The position numbers and the translations under genes are program-made. Source: Proteobacteria bacterium SPGG2 (lineage in GTDB: Bacteria; Pseudomonadota; Gammaproteobacteria; Acidiferrobacterales; SPGG2). From it: a stretch of DNA of 26,070 bases. Below the pieces are notes generated by a model, which ran no database searches, was not told the DNA's origin, and was given only the letters and a program-made list of their open reading frames with translations. Of this stretch, positions 24,335-26,070 are shown piece after piece (the stretch's first letter is position 1; each line of letters starts with the position of its first letter). The stretch is from positions 1-26,070 of the forward strand of contig LXTK01000235.1 in the NCBI GenBank assembly GCA_001643475.1, written 5' to 3'.

Positions 24335-24382
24335 CGCGCCCGTTTAGCTTGCATCTGAGCGCAACCATGTTTGGAGATATCC

Positions 24383-25141
24383 ATGCGTCGCCCGTTGGTG
24401 GCAGGAAATTGGAAAATGAACGGCAGCCGGTCGCAGGCGACGGCGCTAATCGATGGGATATTGCAGGGCATCAGCGAGGAGAATTCGATTGAAGTCGTCA
24501 TTTGTCCGCCGTTCGTGCTTATCCCTTTGGCGGCCGAATGTCTCGCAGTGGGCAACGGTCTGATCTTGGGGGCACAGAACCTTAGTAGCCAGTCTGCGGG
24601 CGCCTATACGGGGGAGGTTTCGGCGACGATGTTGACGGATTACGGGTGTAAATACGCGATCGTCGGGCATTCCGAGCGACGCGCCCTTTATGGCGAGAAT
24701 GATGCGGTTGTGGCACAAAAGTTTGGCGTTGCCATCGAAAATAACCTAACACCGATTCTCTGTGTAGGCGAGACGCTGGCACAGCGCGAAGCGGACGAGA
24801 CCGAGAAAACGGTCAACGATCAACTCGATGCGGTGCTCCAACAACACGGGATCGAAGCCATGGTAAAAACGGTGGTTGCCTATGAGCCGGTGTGGGCCAT
24901 TGGCACAGGACGCACGGCGACGCCACAGCAGGCCCAAGCTGTGCACCACTTTATTCGAAACAAATTGGCGGTCGGAGACAAGAACGTTGCGGCGAACATT
25001 CGTCTGCTCTACGGGGGCAGCGTTAAGGCGAGTAATGCCGCCGACTTGTTTAACGAAAGCGATATCGATGGAGGCCTTATCGGCGGGGCCTCGCTAGACG
25101 CAAACGAGTTCATTGAAATCTGCCGGGCTGCTGTTCACTGA
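24383..25141 (+). CDS. tpiA: Triosephosphate isomerase
   Basis: TpiA interconverts dihydroxyacetone phosphate and glyceraldehyde 3-phosphate in glycolysis. The 252-residue protein has Asn9 and Lys11 in AGNWKMNG, catalytic His96 in YAIVGHSERR, catalytic Glu168 in VAYEPVWAIGTG and the phosphate loop YGGSVKASN. ATG 24383 follows GGAG with 6-base spacing. secG starts 9 bases after its stop, so the two genes form one unit. Confidence 0.98.
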   Translation: MRRPLVAGNWKMNGSRSQATALIDGILQGISEENSIEVVICPPFVLIPLAAECLAVGNGLILGAQNLSSQSAGAYTGEVSATMLTDYGCKYAIVGHSERRALYGENDAVVAQKFGVAIENNLTPILCVGETLAQREADETEKTVNDQLDAVLQQHGIEAMVKTVVAYEPVWAIGTGRTATPQQAQAVHHFIRNKLAVGDKNVAANIRLLYGGSVKASNAADLFNESDIDGGLIGGASLDANEFIEICRAAVH

Positions 25142-25150
25142 GGGGTTGAT

Positions 25151-25510
25151 ATGAAGGAACTGGTGCTGGTTATCCACGTGCTGGTTGCCGTAGGTCTCGT
25201 GGCGCTGGTGTTGTTACAACAGGGTAAAGGTGCGGATGTCGGTGCGGCGTTTGGCAGCGGCGCGTCGCAGACGCTTTTTGGGGCGCGTGGGTCGTCCAAC
25301 TTCCTCACGCGTGCAACCGCATTACTGGCCACCGCATTCTTTGTTACCAGTCTGACCTTAACAGTGTTTGCGTCTCGGGGTGGCACACCAAGCAGCGTGA
25401 CGGAAGCGATAGCTACCGAAGAAACAACTACAAAATCCACAACTGAACAAGAAGCACCAGAGATACCCGAGGGGCCAACGCCTACCGACGTGCCCGAAGT
25501 GCCGAAATAG
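25151..25510 (+). CDS. secG: Protein translocase subunit SecG
   Basis: SecG is the small SecYEG subunit that aids preprotein export. The 119-residue protein has two membrane segments, about 3-22 (LVLVIHVLVAVGLVALVLLQ) and 51-75, with the conserved GKGADVGAAFGSGASQTLFG loop between them. The C-terminal tail is rich in Thr, Glu and Pro and is probably flexible, as in related proteins. GAGGGG lies before ATG 25151, right after tpiA. A rho-independent terminator follows. Confidence 0.96.
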   Translation: MKELVLVIHVLVAVGLVALVLLQQGKGADVGAAFGSGASQTLFGARGSSNFLTRATALLATAFFVTSLTLTVFASRGGTPSSVTEAIATEETTTKSTTEQEAPEIPEGPTPTDVPEVPK

Positions 25511-25523
25511 AGTTGTCGAAACT

Positions 25524-25556
25524 GTTGCTGGTGCGCCTTGCGTCAGCAACGTTTTT
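25524..25556 (+). terminator. Rho-independent terminator after secG
   Basis: GTTGCTG (25524-25530) pairs with CAGCAAC (25544-25550), followed by G and five T (25552-25556). It ends the tpiA-secG unit, so the downstream tRNA gene needs its own promoter, which I could not place. Confidence 0.85.
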
Positions 25557-25611
25557 CAATAACATACGATTGTCCTGAGATAGTGGTTTGGGTGCCGCGG
25601 GCCTAATCGAT

Positions 25612-25696
25612 GCCGAAGTGGTGGAACTGGTAGACACGCCGTCTTGAGGGGGCGGTGGCGCGAGCCGTGCGGGTTCGAGTCCCGCCTTCGGCACCA
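25612..25696 (+). tRNA. tRNA-Leu (anticodon GAG), CCA encoded
   Basis: This is 85 nt with acceptor stem GCCGAAG / CTTCGGC, the D arm TGGTGGAACTGGTAGACAC, anticodon stem CCGTC / GGCGG around TTGAGGG (anticodon GAG, reading CUC and CUU), a class II variable arm and the T arm GGGTTCGAGTCCC. The discriminator is A and CCA is encoded. It strongly resembles E. coli leuU, which also follows secG. Confidence 0.97.
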
Positions 25697-25771
25697 TGCG
25701 CGTAGTGATCGCAACGTGTGGGGGTGGGGGCGCTAGTAAGCCTTTGAATTAAAATAAATTGCTTGTTCAGG

Positions 25772-25802
25772 TAGGCTTGACTTTGCGTGAGGCGAAAGCC
25801 TA
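25772..25802. repeat. Inverted repeat TAGGCTT / AAGCCTA in the 3' non-coding end
   Basis: TAGGCTT (25772-25778) pairs with AAGCCTA (25796-25802) around 17 bases. A third related arm, AAGCCT, lies at 25738-25743. The position about 75 bases after tRNA-Leu is far for a tRNA terminator and there is no T run; I read it as part of the repeat-rich segment. Confidence 0.5.
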
Positions 25803-25840
25803 GAGTACGGTTCTCGTGGCGAGGGCGCGAAGCTGCCCAC

Positions 25841-26060
25841 AAGGATTGTTCTGACGTGCATGGATGCACTAATGCCGCGGGCGCAGGTGACCTACATGGA
25901 CGTAGGAAGTTAGAGCAATGCAGGGAGTAATTGCCGAGATGCGCAGAAGCGGCCTCCAATCTTGCATTTCCACCATTGCACCAGGACGTGCAGGTGCCGT
26001 GAATGCAGGCGACCGATAGGGCAAGGATTGTTCCCGACAATCCTTTTGCATTCCCACCAT
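25841..26060. repeat. Mosaic of short direct and inverted repeats at the window end
   Basis: The 374 bases after tRNA-Leu hold no convincing gene. AAGGATTGTTC occurs at 25841-25851 and again at 26023-26033; the second copy forms a hairpin with ACAATCCTT (26037-26045) and is followed by TT. TTGCATTTCCACCAT (25962-25976) and TTGCATTCCCACCAT (26046-26060) are near-identical. GACGTGCA occurs at 25853-25860 and 25984-25991. The pattern looks like the start of a dispersed repeat family running off the window. Confidence 0.6.
25856..25939. repeat. Dispersed structured repeat, copy 2
   Basis: Three hairpins lie in a row: GTGC-ATGGAT-GCAC (25856-25869), CCTAC-ATGGAC-GTAGG (25891-25906) and GCAAT-(GCAGGGAGTA)-ATTGC (25915-25934), followed by CGAGA. 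The last two correspond to hairpins A and B of copy 1 in the same order and orientation. Loops are nearly constant (ATGGAY; GCAGGGAG), while stems differ by matching changes. Confidence 0.7.
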
Positions 26061-26070
26061 CCCTGGCGGT

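Noticed and set aside
23833..24555. A 240-codon leftward frame over the glmM-tpiA gap
   Set aside because: It runs through the ends of both glmM and tpiA in antisense, shows no domain, and is explained by hairpin-rich GC sequence.
24148..26060. CRISPR array, suggested by repeated short palindromic units
   Set aside because: The repeats are not evenly spaced, differ in length and number, and no cas gene is present.

Overview
The window is a stretch of chromosome from a gammaproteobacterium. The evidence is a tmRNA whose tag reads ANDDNYALAA, the order smpB-ratA-ratB-bamE-fur-recN-(grpE-dnaK-dnaJ)-dapB-carA-carB-greA-rlmE-ftsH-folP-glmM-tpiA-secG-tRNA-Leu (recalled to be close to Pseudomonas), a sigma-32 type heat-shock system and a lipobox BamE. 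HrcA with a CIRCE site, and a short ArgA-like acetyltransferase beside recN, suggest a Chromatiales/Ectothiorhodospira-like or other deep gammaproteobacterial lineage. The sequence alone does not fix genus or species.

Layout. Positions 1-1350 look accessory: two tandem paralogous small proteins of unknown function (the first cut by the window edge), then a type IV prepilin-like gene whose third codon is TAG and whose leader holds a terminator-like hairpin. This block abuts the 3' end of ssrA, a classic integration site. From 1441 to 3640 lie the trans-translation genes ssrA and smpB (leftward) and the diverging ratA-ratB. From 3647 to 7595 come bamE, fur (rightward), a short N-acetyltransferase, recN and nadK. 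From 7753 to 12881 is the heat-shock cluster hrcA-grpE-dnaK-dnaJ, with a CIRCE operator before hrcA and two textbook sigma-32 promoters before grpE and dnaK. From 12970 to 25510 are housekeeping genes, all rightward: dapB, carAB, greA, rlmE, ftsH, folP, glmM, tpiA and secG. A tRNA-Leu(GAG) and a repeat-rich non-coding end close the window.

The core is conventional: protein quality control (tmRNA/SmpB, DnaK system, FtsH), iron control (Fur), DNA repair (RecN), and lysine, pyrimidine/arginine, folate and cell-wall precursor synthesis. The most unusual points are (i) an in-frame TAA at codon 31 of ftsH, cutting the first membrane segment off an otherwise perfect FtsH; (ii) a similar TAG at codon 3 of the prepilin; and (iii) a dispersed structured repeat in the gaps on both sides of tpiA-secG-tRNA-Leu, whose hairpins differ by paired, structure-preserving changes. 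A strong leftward-facing terminator with no leftward gene lies next to one copy. I found no CRISPR array, transposase, phage gene or clear new multi-gene defence system.
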